64,000 nt of DNA. Origin: Crotalaria pallida (lineage: Eukaryota > Streptophyta > Magnoliopsida > Fabales > Fabaceae). Location: positions 8,620,501-8,684,500 of the forward strand of contig CM075650.1 of assembly GCA_037953625.1 (NCBI GenBank). Direction: 5' to 3'. The notes under the pieces were generated by a model. The model had not been told where the DNA came from and made no database searches. It saw only the letters and a list, made by a program, of their open reading frames with translations. This document shows, in pieces, positions 1 to 9,518 of the stretch; the first letter of the stretch is position 1; the number at the start of each line of letters is the position of its first letter. The translations under genes were made by a program, and so were the position numbers.

Positions 1-1051
1 ATGCAAGTTCTTTTCTGTTTTAACTTGTTGCATGTTGTTACATTTATGCAAGTTTTCATTCTAACTTGTTGCATATGTACTACGTCCGAGGTCGGATTTA
101 TGTGAGCATTTTCTTCAACCCGTAGCGGTAACGCGAGTTTGTATCGATAGTTGCATGTTTAGTCGTTCGACCTCGGATCTGGACCACGATTGGTTAGGTG
201 ATTACCAAAAAGGCTCTCAAGAGAGAATGCAAGTGTTTGAGACTTGTTGCATATTGTAATTTTTATGCAAGTTCCTGCCTTAACTTGTTGCATGTATACT
301 GTGTCCGAGGTCGTTTTATAAGTAAAACTACTTTTGAGAATACAAGTCCTTTACCAACTTGTTGTATTTCGGCCTGATCGGTCTTTAGGAAAACTTGTAC
401 CCAATCATTGGTGTTTGAAATATTACTAGATCGGACGACTCAGTAAGTGCAGTAATCTTATAAGTTTTCCTCTGAATAAAGGTACTGTATATAAGTGCAT
501 ACGGTAGGGAGCTCGGATCTACCCACTTTAGCCGAGGTGGGTATCCTCGACCCCGATGTAAAAGAGAATGCTGAGTGAAGCTATGTGAAAACATTTCACA
601 GCCGTCTGTTCTTTATCGGGTGTCCCTTGTACACTGTGCATATGAGCCGATCTTATCTAAAAGACGTTGGTTGTGCATAGCGCCATGCAGGATTTAGGTG
701 GCTAGTGCTAAATGAGAAGCTAGTACGTACGTATATAAAACTGTGGCACTTGAGTATGAGCAAGTTTGTACTTTTCATTGAATATAATTTTGAGTACATT
801 GCTTTTTGTTTTGAAAGGTGAATATCTCACAATGGAAATTAAAAACATGAACAATAACTTGAAGGAAGGGAAATAAAAGGAAGTTAAATTTGAAATCCTC
901 AGGTGAGGGTGCTGGTGATTGCCGAAATGTCTGAGGTAAACCTATTTGAAACAGGTTCTCAGTGTTGTGAAGTTTTTGGGAATCCTCAAGTCCAGTAATA
1001 ACCCAGAGTATGTTTCTAGAACGCCTCTGTTGGGGCTTATCGAACTCGAGC
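1..1051 (-). other. Non-coding 3' part of element A
   Basis: No convincing coding sequence was found here. In a full-length gypsy element this position would hold reverse transcriptase. The stretch contains three imperfect inverted motifs of the form ATGCAAGTT...AACTTGTTGCAT (about 1-34, 47-74 and 267-293), two of them followed by the phrase GTCCGAGGTCG. It therefore has internal repetition of its own, not merely decayed coding sequence. The 3' LTR and polypurine tract are not seen and should lie left of the window. Confidence 0.6.
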
Positions 1052-2749
1052 TCAGTTCCCGCTTTTTTGGCCGTTAGGACCGATGTCGGATCCTCGGGGA
1101 GCGAGGTGATCAGACTCGGATGGCCCGGGTTGCTTTGCTTTCTTGTCATGGTCGGCAGGCTCTTTCATCTTTATATCCTTCGGACCAAGAGCATTTTGTC
1201 GGATTTCCTTGTGATGGTCCTCCGAGGTGATCCGATGGAAGAGGCTGCCAGGGTTGTTGGTAATGTGGAGAAGTGAGGGTATTTCCATCTTGATGGATCC
1301 GAGCTTGGGGGTATGGAAAGCTCGGCTGAAGACATGGGCGAGAAGGTTACCTCGGCCCTTGATTCGAAAATGTACCGAACGGAGGGCAGGGTTACTGATA
1401 GTTAGATGAAAGAGGAGATTCTCCCCGTGTGGGGGGTAGGAGAGGACTGAAAGAGAGAAGAGATTTTCTTTGACTGCATTTTGGATTTTTTGGAGGAGCT
1501 TGTCATTCATAGTGGCATCTTTGTTTGGGGGAGAGGACCTATGAAGATCTCGTTCGGACTGAAGTTCGGCCAATAAGACTCTTCCCTTGGATAATGTCGG
1601 ATCAATGAGCTCTTTTTGCTTCTTCTTTCCCTCCCGTAGGCTCGCATTGTAGCAGAGCCAGGCTTTTACTTGGTCAGCTTTGACCGTAACAACCTTATCA
1701 TCTGATCCGACGAACTTCATGGCCAGGTGCACTGTTGAGACCACCGCCCCAAAGGCTTGCAGGCAGGTTCGTCCCAGTATTACATTATACGGGGAGTCAG
1801 AGTCAACTACCAGAAATTTGATGATCTCCGTTCGGGCCGAAGGCTGGTTGCCTAGGGTCACCGGGAAGTGAATGGCTACCAGGGGGCGGATTGCCTCACC
1901 TGTGAAGCTGATGAGATTACCTTCAAATCCTACAAGGTCGGCAGACCTCAGCTTCAAAGCTTGGAAAGTGTGTAGAAAGAGAATGTCGGCCGAGCTTCCT
2001 TGGTCAACGAAGACTCGGGCGACCTCAAAATTGCCAATTAACGCCGTAATCACCATAGGATCGTTATGATCTGGGATGACGTTTTCCATATCTTGGTCGG
2101 AGAAAATAATGGGGACATTCCGCGATGGTTTTTTACAAGCAGGTTTGTGATGAACTGCCAAAACCTGATTGATGTATCTCTTCCTTTCCGCCCTCCTTTC
2201 CCCGCCGCCAGCGAAGCCTCCTGAGGTAGTTTCTACTCGGAAGTTCTCTGGCAACTTATCCAGGTCTTGAACCACGACCATGTTCACCCGGGACGGTTCC
2301 TCTTCCTTCTTCTCTAGGGACGGGTCGGCCTTAGCTTTTCCTTTATCATTGTCCGGGGAGCAAGACCTTCTTCGGCCTCGTCTCTCCACCGCTTCCCGGA
2401 CGTATTGCTGCAGCTTGCCTCTTCTTACCATATCCTCAATGACATCTCGGAGCCAGGTGCATTGATCGGTATGGTGGCCGTATCCGTCATGGAAATTGCA
2501 GTACTTGGACTTGTCCCTAACATAGTTTTGGTTTCTGAGAAAGGGGGGGCGAGGTACACTCCTGAGCTCGGTCTGCATGGTCTCTCTCCAGACTTGAGAC
2601 CTTGGGACCGTCAGGGGGGGTGTAGGAGTCATATTTGGTGATGTATGGACGTCGGCGGTCCTCTTGTTGAGAACAACCTCGGTCTCCTTGATCTGCTCTT
2701 CCGCCTCTTTCATCCCTGTTGCCGCGAGGACGACCTCGGGGCAGGGCAT
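1052..2749 (-). CDS. Gag C-terminus and aspartic protease of element A
   Basis: A 565-codon open frame. Its first part carries the end of gag with a nucleic-acid-binding motif of C-x2-H-x4-H-x4-C type (around YCNFHDGYGHHTDQC). The retropepsin-like protease follows, with VDQGSSADILF as the active-site segment and the hydrophobic VILGRTCLQAFGA segment near its end. The usual D-T/S-G triad appears as D-Q-G-S, a variant common in this plant lineage. The last 190 codons are Lys-, Pro- and Glu-rich with no polymerase motif. The frame joins the upstream gag only across a frameshift at a run of seven G (2614-2620, + strand), so the ATG at 2749 is probably not the real start. Confidence 0.8.
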   Translation of the reverse strand: MPCPEVVLAATGMKEAEEQIKETEVVLNKRTADVHTSPNMTPTPPLTVPRSQVWRETMQTELRSVPRPPFLRNQNYVRDKSKYCNFHDGYGHHTDQCTWLRDVIEDMVRRGKLQQYVREAVERRGRRRSCSPDNDKGKAKADPSLEKKEEEPSRVNMVVVQDLDKLPENFRVETTSGGFAGGGERRAERKRYINQVLAVHHKPACKKPSRNVPIIFSDQDMENVIPDHNDPMVITALIGNFEVARVFVDQGSSADILFLHTFQALKLRSADLVGFEGNLISFTGEAIRPLVAIHFPVTLGNQPSARTEIIKFLVVDSDSPYNVILGRTCLQAFGAVVSTVHLAMKFVGSDDKVVTVKADQVKAWLCYNASLREGKKKQKELIDPTLSKGRVLLAELQSERDLHRSSPPNKDATMNDKLLQKIQNAVKENLFSLSVLSYPPHGENLLFHLTISNPALRSVHFRIKGRGNLLAHVFSRAFHTPKLGSIKMEIPSLLHITNNPGSLFHRITSEDHHKEIRQNALGPKDIKMKEPADHDKKAKQPGPSESDHLAPRGSDIGPNGQKSGN

Positions 2750-3952
2750 TCTGAGAGGCGGCTTGGGCGCTTTCTAACCTACTTGATTGTCCTTTACTGA
2801 ACTCTTCAAGATTGATGTATTTGTTTGATCTCTGTCTCAGCTCGGTCATGTCCCTTGGTGGCTTTCCAATAAGTGAGTCCTTGAACACTCCTTCGGCCAA
2901 TCCTTGGGTCAAAAGGAGGACCGCCACTTCGGGAGATAAATTGGGGACCGAGCTGGACTCGCTGTGAAACCTGTGCAAGTATGCACGTAAGGATTCTTCT
3001 TGTTTCTGGGTCACTGTCGCTAGCGTGTGGTCCGATCTAGGCTGTACACAGCTAACAGTGTATCTGTTGAGGAAGACCCGCTTCATTTCTGCCCAGTTGT
3101 TGACAGAGTTTTTGGGAAGCATTGAGTACCACCGAAGGACTGGGGCCTGGAGGGTCATGGAGAAAGCTCGGCATTTTAACCGATCTCCTCCCCCGTGAAA
3201 GTTTACGGCTCCCTCGTAGGAAAGGACATGTTCCTGAGGGTCTGTAAGGCCATTGTATCTGGGGATGTTACTGGGCCCTAGGTACCCAGGTGGTGGTTCA
3301 TATGCCATGACGGCAGGAGTGAAGGGATGCCCTGGGTGGGAATCATCCATCTCCGGTTGTTGCTGGTCGGGGGATGGTGTAAGTTGTGTGACAGTCGTGT
3401 GTGTGGGGGTGGTGGTGGGAACTCGTTTGGTGCTGGAGCTTGAACGGTAGCTCATTCAGCTAAACGTTGCATGGCAACTTGTTGGAGATCTGCAATAGTT
3501 TTGCCTTGTTGCTCTACGATTCTCATCTGCTGTCTCATCAGGGATAAGAGTTCAGCGTCGCGAGAGAGTGTAGACTGTCGAGAGTGGGAACGGTGTGTTG
3601 TACTGGCTGAGTGAGCACGTTCGCCATGGTGGCGGTGCTGTTCGGTGTTGGTCTCTCCTAGCTCAGAGCGTAGCTGCACGCGCCGACCTCCGCCAAGATG
3701 CTGGATCGGATTTGCGGTGTCTCCAGTGTGGACGGTGTAAGGTCCACTGTGAGTATGGGTGAATTCTGGTGGAGGAGGTGGCAGTGGAAACGGAGGTGAT
3801 GGAGGGGGAGGGGGAGGTGGAGGTGGTGGAGGGGGTGGAGGCGAGGACCTCGCTACCCTGCTAGCTTCCAGGTGCAGGTGCAGGTCCTCAGTCGATGGCA
3901 CCCTTCTTGGACGCCCCCTCCTCCTCCTCTGGACAGGCTGTTCTTCAGACAT
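2517..3952 (-). pseudogene. Gag of element A, two frame breaks
   Basis: The N-terminal part most likely starts at 3952 (MSEEQPVQRRRRGRPRR); the longer ATG at 4036 would run through the primer-binding site and into the LTR. It is Pro- and Arg-rich, with a polyproline run encoded by the G-rich stretch at 3770-3840. The frame stops at 3452 and resumes one base out at 3455. The middle part (2517-3455) is a typical retrotransposon gag domain: GYLGPSNIPRYNGLTDPQEH, then LRWYSMLP, then a region around SLRAYLHRF. A second break lies at the seven-G run at 2614-2620. With two breaks this copy should not make a full gag, unless the breaks are sequencing errors in homopolymers. Confidence 0.8.
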
Positions 3953-3987
3953 GGTAAAATCTTCTGGGTGGGGTTGAAGTTTATCTT

Positions 3988-4005
3988 TCCCCACAGACGG
4001 CGCCA
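3988..4005 (-). other. Primer-binding site of element A
   Basis: On the - strand the bases right after the LTR read TGGCGCCGTCTGTGGGGA, preceded by one T. TGGCGCC is the usual beginning of the tRNA-primed site in plant Tat/Athila-type gypsy elements. Its position next to the CA end of the LTR fixes both element orientation and LTR boundary. Confidence 0.8.
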
Positions 4006-4006
4006 A

Positions 4007-4641
4007 TGTGATGCCCCAGACGGTGAAGACCTCCAAGGGTGTGGGAGATGACCTTCGAAGGAGCCTCTGTCTAGGGTTAATATGTGATGTTTGGGGGAAG
4101 TCCTCAGATGGCTAAGGGAAAGAGCCAAGAAGCAACCCTAATCACTGGTGTGTGAGGATGACAATTAGGGTTAGAGGACATACCTGAGCCCCATGTAGTA
4201 CGGAGCTACTTATAGGGGGGAGATGGTTGCCCTAATGGGCCTATCTTAGGCCCAAGTAGGGCCAGCCTGTACTGAGCTATGAGTGGATAGACTGTCCTTG
4301 TGGATAAGGTGGTGAGCTGTCCTTGTGGATAAGAAGGGAGACGTCATCATGTCCTTGGTGTTGGACTTGGGAAGGTGTCGGACTTGGGGAGGTGTCGGAC
4401 CTGGGGAGGTGTCGGACCTGGGTTAGAGAGTGAGGTCGGCCCGTATCTGGCGTCTGTTCAGCCGTTGAGTATCGAGCTCGGCCCAGAGCACAGAGGGGTG
4501 AGAGCATGATATCGGCCCGTGTTTGATGTCTGTTCGGCCGTTGAGCCTTGAGCTCGGTCAAGCATACAGAAGGCCTGCTAAGGGGTCCTTAGGACTTTGG
4601 CGAGGTCGTCTGAGGACCTCGGCTAGGCCGAGTCCACCACA
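4007..4641 (-). repeat. 5' LTR of element A
   Basis: A 635-bp block with TG...CA ends (on + it starts TGTGATGCCCC and ends CCACCACA). The inner boundary is set by the primer-binding site and the outer one by the point where copia gag coding starts. It has internal tandem repeats: about three units near 4367-4425 around GTGTCGGACCTGGGGAG, a doubled phrase GAGCTGTCCTTGTGGATAAG at 4312-4332, and two related units of about 75 bp at 4437-4560. The partner LTR is outside the window, so age cannot be judged here. Confidence 0.75.
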
Positions 4642-5319
4642 GTCCGATTCTTCATGCATATGCAAACGTCCAAGCTCCATTTCATGTTCTTGTAGCTTTC
4701 CGAAAAGTGTAGCTAAGTCCATGGTGTCCAAGTCCTTTGATTCAACAATTGCGGTAACCTTGGGTTGCCATTCCCTACTTAGACATCTTAAAACTTTGTT
4801 AACAAGTTCACAATTCAAGAAAGTTTTACCAAGAGCAATGAGATGATTAACAATATGAGTAAAACGCTTTTGCATAAAACATATAGATTCATTAGGCAAC
4901 ATACGAAACAATTCATATTCATGCATCAAAGAATTTAATCTAGCACGCCTAACTTCACTAGTGCCTTCATGTGTGACTTGCAAGGTGTCCCACATTTGTT
5001 TGGCATTATGACATTGGGAGACTCTAAAGAACTCATCATAAGATAGAGCGGAGGTGATGATATTCTTAGCTTTTAAATCATATTGAATTTTCCTTTTATC
5101 ATCATCGGTCCACTTATCTTTGGGAGTAAGTGTAAGAACACCTTCTACTTGTTTTGAGGGAATATGAGGACCATTTTCAATGGCTTCCCAAATGTTCACA
5201 TCTATGGCTTCTATAAAGATTCTCATCCTAATTTTCCAATAAGCATAACCCTCTCCACCAAACATAGGAGGGCGGCTAATTGAAGCACCTTCACCACCAA
5301 AGGGATTCGTAGAACCCAT
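4642..5319 (-). pseudogene. Ty1/copia gag, truncated by element A
   Basis: The frame starts at the ATG at 5319, 56 bases after the primer-binding site, and reads MGSTNPFGGEGASISRPPMF. The N-terminus has the FGGEGYAYWKIRMRIFI segment typical of the DUF4219/UBN2 gag of plant copia elements, followed by AKQMWDTLQVTHEGT and the helix LFGKLQEHEMELGRL. Around codon 226 the copia sequence ends and the frame runs about 28 codons into antisense LTR of element A before a stop. That tail is junction product, not gag. Zinc knuckle and downstream polyprotein are missing here. Confidence 0.85.
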
Positions 5320-5375
5320 TGTAGTTTCCTCAAGGATCTTAACGAAAAAGCTCTATGCTCGTGTCTTTCGACCGA

Positions 5376-5387
5376 GCTCTGATACCA
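5376..5387 (-). other. Initiator-Met primer-binding site of element B
   Basis: The - strand reads TGGTATCAGAGC, the standard complement of the plant initiator methionine tRNA 3' end, two bases after the LTR. It confirms a copia element transcribed right to left. Confidence 0.92.
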
Positions 5388-5389
5388 AT

Positions 5390-7063
5390 TGTGAGAAACC
5401 GCAATCGGTGGGTGAAATAACTAGGAAACACTAGGAGAACACCTAGAATGGGGGATTGAATAGGTGTTAGATAAACCTTGAAAGATTTTCTTAAGAAATG
5501 AATCGAAACAATCAAAATGAATAATTTTTGCAAATTCTACAGCATTTAATCGATTAACAAAATCCTTTAATCGATTAACCTGCAATTTAATCGATTAACA
5601 CCAAAAAGCATAAAACATTTACTCGATTAAATCTATCAGAAAACTGAAAAAATCACTTTTCAATCGCATACGAAAATCAATCAATTAACACATATAACCA
5701 AAGATTCAGCGGAAACAATAATCACCTATATTCTTATTGATTACCTAGGTTATGAAAATGATTTTCCCCAAATCAATTTTGCACAATTAAGATTCAATTC
5801 AATCAATTATGAAAAATCACTTTTTCTAGGTTTTCAACCAAGAACACAATTAAAGACTTGAATTGTAAAGAGTAGAGAGTTTAGAGATACTGCACAGTGA
5901 TTTATCCTGGTTCACTTTCATCCACTTGAAAGCTACATCCAGTCCCCTCTTCAACCAAGAGAGATTCTTCACTATGAGGAATTAGAGTTTCTCAAATTAC
6001 AAGTAAATGCCTCACAAGACTCCCTTCTTGCTAGCCTACAAGAGATACCACACCCTTGCCTTGTAACCCTATTGATATCTAATCTAACCTCTTCTCTTGC
6101 TTGCCGATACCCCTCAACAAGACTTCCAATTGCTTTGAGATTCTTCAAAGACTTCCACTTGCTTGCTTCACTACAAGACTTCCAAGTGCTTGATGATATG
6201 CCACACCAAGACTTCCAAATAACTTTGCTTGATGAATAACTTCTTCAAGACTTCCTTTGTTGTAGAGTGTTTGCCTTCTTTGCAATGATTACAACTCGAA
6301 TGAAAACAAAATAACAATCCTATGAATCTCTTTCAAAAGCTATGAAATATCAACATGAGAGATTCAAGGTTCTTGATCAAAGAATGTAAAAATGAGAACT
6401 TTGATCTTGAGAAAGTGAGAGAGAATAGAGTGGCTTGATTCTTTGTAAAATGAATATCAAAATGATGGAATATGATCATAAAGGTTAGAAATAGGTTTAT
6501 ATAGAATACCCAAAAGTTAGGAATGATTAAAAGTTCTTTTGAGAAGTGAAAAATGCATTTTAAAAACCATATCTGATCGTGTTACTCGAGTAACAAAGTC
6601 CTTACTCGAGTAACCAGTGTCTTAATCGAGTATTTACGCAAGCAATGAAAATTCTACTCGAGTAAAAGCCAAGTTAATCGATTATCAAAAGTTGTTAATC
6701 GATTATTTAACTTAAAACTTGTTTTCTCAAAAACTAAACCTTTTCTTTCAAACCTTTAAGCCACCTATTGATTTTAGGCAAAGTGAATACTCAAAATATG
6801 ATATAATCATGCAATCAAAAGAGATCAATCAAAATAGATTCACTACCCTCTAAGAGACTCTACCCAAACTCATAAACTAAGAGACTTGAGAGGCTAAAGA
6901 TAAAACAATAAAACATAAACTACCAAACTAAGTCTTCATGAGTTGGCTCTCTCTTCTTAACTTGATGTTTGTTGTTGCTTGTTGAGCTTGATCTTGATCA
7001 ACACATTTGTAGCTTGTTCAAAACCTTTTGGCATTTATCAAAACATTCTTCATGGATCTTACA
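5390..7063 (-). repeat. 5' LTR of copia element B
   Basis: On + it runs from TGTGAGAAACC next to the primer-binding site to ...CTTACA, where RT coding of element C resumes. It carries several copies of the palindrome TTAATCGATTAA or close variants in two clusters (about 5545-5640 and 6590-6710). It also has the phrase GAAAGCTACATCCAGTCCCC (5930-5949), shared in near form with the LTR-like block at 36.4-37.7 kb. The same family in the opposite strand makes up element D. Confidence 0.85.
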
Positions 7064-7903
7064 CTTGAGTACAGCTTCTACCCTGGAGGGATCAACTGCT
7101 ACACCGTGCTCGGATATCACATGTCCGAGGAAATGAACCTCTTTGAGGCAAAAACTGCACTTAGAAAGCTTGGCGTAGAGTTCCTTGTCCTTCAAAACCT
7201 GCAACACCGTTCTCAAGTGCTGCTCGTGTTCGCTCGGACTCCGAGAGTAGATGAGGATGTCGTCGATGAAAACTATCACAAACGAATCCAGGTAAGGTCG
7301 GAAGATCCTATTCATGTAGTCCATGAAGATGGCAGGGGTGTTGGTAAGTCCGAAGGGCATAACCACATACTCAAAATGCCCATATCTCGTCCTGAAAGCT
7401 GTCTTCGGAATATCTTCATCTCGGATACGGATCTGGTGGTATCCGGATCGGAGGTCTATCTTTGAGAACACCGACGCTCCCTTGAGCTGGTTCAATAAGT
7501 CGTCAATCCGAGGGAGGGGATATTTGTTCTTCACCGTTACCGCGTTGAGCTTCCGATAATCAGTGCACATTCTGAGGCTACCATCTTTCTTTTTAACAAA
7601 CAAAATCGAAGCTCCCCAAGGTGATACGCTCGGTCTGATTAGTTTTTTGGCCAAAAGTTCTTCTAGTTGTTTCTTAAGCTCTTCTAGCTCGGGAGGTGCC
7701 ATTCGGTACGGAGCAATTGAGATCGGGCCAGTTCCCGGAATAAGGTCTATACTGAACTCTACTTCTCTTCTCGGGGGTAAGCCAGGCATTTCGTCCGAGA
7801 AAACCTCTGGGAATTCTCTGACTACAGGAATTCGGTTTAAGGTCGGTTCCTCTGTTGCCTCTAACTTTGCAACAGAAGGGCCACTAAGGATGACAGTTTT
7901 CTC
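7064..7903 (-). pseudogene. Reverse transcriptase of element C, truncated
   Basis: The frame continues in phase from the gag-protease frame after a single TGA (7904-7906). It includes the inter-domain linker and RT motifs in order: VSPWGASILFVKKKDGSLRM, DYRKLNAVTVKNKYPLP, FSKIDLRSGYHQIRI, YVVMPFGLTN and the catalytic FIDDIL, then FLGHVIS. It breaks off at 7064, after the AVLK that normally leads into the connection and RNase H. The last 22 codons before the apparent stop at 6998 are LTR sequence of element B. The in-frame TGA and the truncation make it inactive. Confidence 0.9.
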
Positions 7904-9322
7904 TCAGCAGTCGAGCAGGACATGGTGTTGGGACATCCAGTCCATGCCGAGGATAATATCTAGTTTGGTTAGGGGCAAGCAAATCAAATTGACCTTAAAT
8001 TCTCTGCCTAATACTTGGATAGGACACTCTAGACACATTTGGGAAGTAATTACAGAAGAATTGGTTGGGGTAGAAATGGATAATTTGTAAGGCATTTCTA
8101 CTGGGGATAGTTTTAGCTTGTTCATACAGTCAAGGGAAATGAAAGAACGTGTGGCTCCACAATCAAATAACACGGCACATGGAATACTGTTTACTTGACA
8201 GGTACCTCGGATCAGCTCGTCAGCATCGGTCACTTCTTCACCATCCATAGTGTAAACTTTGCCTCTCTGCATTGGTCGGTTAACACCAGTCTGATGAGCC
8301 TTGGTCACATTGACCTCTTCTTTCACAATGTTCTTAGTACACCGAGCTACAAAATGACCAGGTTTGCCACAGTGAAAACAGGATCCTCTTGCTCTGCTCG
8401 GATCCAGACTCCAGCATTCTCCCTTGTGCTGCTTCCCACAGTGCTGACATATCGGATAGGGACCAGGGACAACCACCATCTGACCACCACTCCTCGGAGC
8501 TGTTGACATTCTGGAGCTCGGATTCACATAGGGAGCTGATCTCTGAACAACTCCTTTTCCTCTGATCGGACCCACAGCTTTCTGTGCCGACCTGCTCCGC
8601 TTTCCGTCGGCTTTCCTCTTAAGCCCATTCTCATAGGTGCTAGCCATGTTTACCAGCTGTGAGAGATTGGCCACATTCTGATATTCGAAAGCGAGCCGAA
8701 TATCATCACGGAGACCAGACTCAAACTTGATGCACTTAGTACGCTCATCGGCATCTCGGTAGCTTCCAGAATAACGGATCAAATCCTCGAACTGAGCGGC
8801 ATATTCCCCGACACTCAAGTTCCTCTGTTCCAGCTTGAGAAAAGCGAGCTCCTTCTCTCTCCTGGCATCTTCGGGAAAGTACTTTCCGAGAAATCGAGCT
8901 CGGAACAAATCCCAAGTAATGGCTTCATTAGCCGCTTCCTGTCTGCGGCTTTGCTGCTCCCACCAGTGCTCGGCTTCACTAGCCAGCACAAACTCGGCCA
9001 ACCTCACCCTATACTCATAGGGCGGTTGCAGAGATCGGAAAATCTTCTCAATGTCCTGGAGCCATCTTTGAGCTCCATCAGGATTGTAACCCCCTTCAAA
9101 CCGAGGTGGTTCGTTCTTCTGAAATCGGCTCATCCAGTCAATCTCGACCGAAGCCGGAGGTTGAGGCTGAAGGGCTGCAGCTGCAGCAGCTGCGGCTGCG
9201 GCGATGTTCTGCGCGAGGTTCTCAGCCCGATTCTGCTGAGCCTGCGCTTGGTTCTGCTGCAGTTGAACCAGAGTCTCCAACACAGCAGCAATTCGATCGT
9301 TATCAGTTCTTCTCCCAACCAT
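7904..9322 (-). CDS. Gag-protease of element C
   Basis: A 472-codon frame starting MVGRRTDNDRIAAV at 9322. It contains an Ala/Gln-rich coiled segment (residues ~20-60), the chromoviral gag core (PPRFEGGYNPDGAQRWLQDI through LRDDIRLAF), then two CCHC knuckles (CQHCGKQHKGEC and CFHCGKPGHFVARC). The retropepsin follows with active-site segment LFDCGATRSFIS, where the usual DSGA reads DCGA, and ends LDIILGMDWMSQHHVLLDC. The stop sits where the polyprotein should continue to RT, so it is a nonsense change and not a natural end. Structural proteins could still be translated from this copy. Confidence 0.9.
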   Translation of the reverse strand: MVGRRTDNDRIAAVLETLVQLQQNQAQAQQNRAENLAQNIAAAAAAAAAALQPQPPASVEIDWMSRFQKNEPPRFEGGYNPDGAQRWLQDIEKIFRSLQPPYEYRVRLAEFVLASEAEHWWEQQSRRQEAANEAITWDLFRARFLGKYFPEDARREKELAFLKLEQRNLSVGEYAAQFEDLIRYSGSYRDADERTKCIKFESGLRDDIRLAFEYQNVANLSQLVNMASTYENGLKRKADGKRSRSAQKAVGPIRGKGVVQRSAPYVNPSSRMSTAPRSGGQMVVVPGPYPICQHCGKQHKGECWSLDPSRARGSCFHCGKPGHFVARCTKNIVKEEVNVTKAHQTGVNRPMQRGKVYTMDGEEVTDADELIRGTCQVNSIPCAVLFDCGATRSFISLDCMNKLKLSPVEMPYKLSISTPTNSSVITSQMCLECPIQVLGREFKVNLICLPLTKLDIILGMDWMSQHHVLLDC

Positions 9323-9500
9323 GCTGCTCGGTCATGCAGAGAAAGCTAATTAACCACCGACTAATCAAGTAAATATACATATCAACATATATTTCTATAA
9401 GCTCTATTGTCTAACTTAGGCTTCTAGACTTTACTTATTTGTCACCCTCTTGGTGAGTAACCACTGGAGTCCTTTACAACTCCAATAGGACGAGGAGAAA

Positions 9501-9514
9501 CTGCTCTGATACCA
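9501..9514 (-). other. Initiator-Met primer-binding site of element C
   Basis: The - strand reads TGGTATCAGAGCAG, four bases after the LTR end. It is the same primer type as in copia element B, as expected for chromoviruses. Confidence 0.88.
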
Positions 9515-9518
9515 AAAA

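Larger units (their letters stand above)
1..4641 (-). mobile_element. Element A: Ty3/gypsy gag-protease retrotransposon, left part outside window
   Basis: Reading right to left, the order is LTR (4007-4641), primer-binding site, gag, aspartic protease, then about 1 kb without coding. The window edge comes before any 3' LTR. Gag and protease resemble the Tat group of plant Ty3/gypsy elements: a CHHC zinc-knuckle-like motif and a protease core reading VDQGSSADILF. No reverse transcriptase, RNase H or integrase is visible after the protease where they should follow. Either the element is non-autonomous by design, like E, or polymerase lies beyond a long spacer off the left edge. It is inserted in the gag of copia element B, at the 4641/4642 junction. 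Confidence 0.85.
4642..7063 (-). mobile_element. Element B: Ty1/copia retrotransposon, 5' part
   Basis: Right to left: a 1.67-kb LTR, an initiator-Met primer-binding site, a 56-bp leader, and the first two thirds of gag, cut at 4642 by element A. The rest (protease, integrase, RT, RNase H, 3' LTR) should lie left of the window. It is inserted in the RT coding sequence of element C at 7063/7064; the first five host bases CTTGA (7064-7068) should recur at the far end as the target duplication. Its LTR is homologous to element D. Confidence 0.85.

Noticed and set aside
3759..3977. Gly-rich + strand frame
   Set aside because: It is the complement of the polyproline run in gag of element A.
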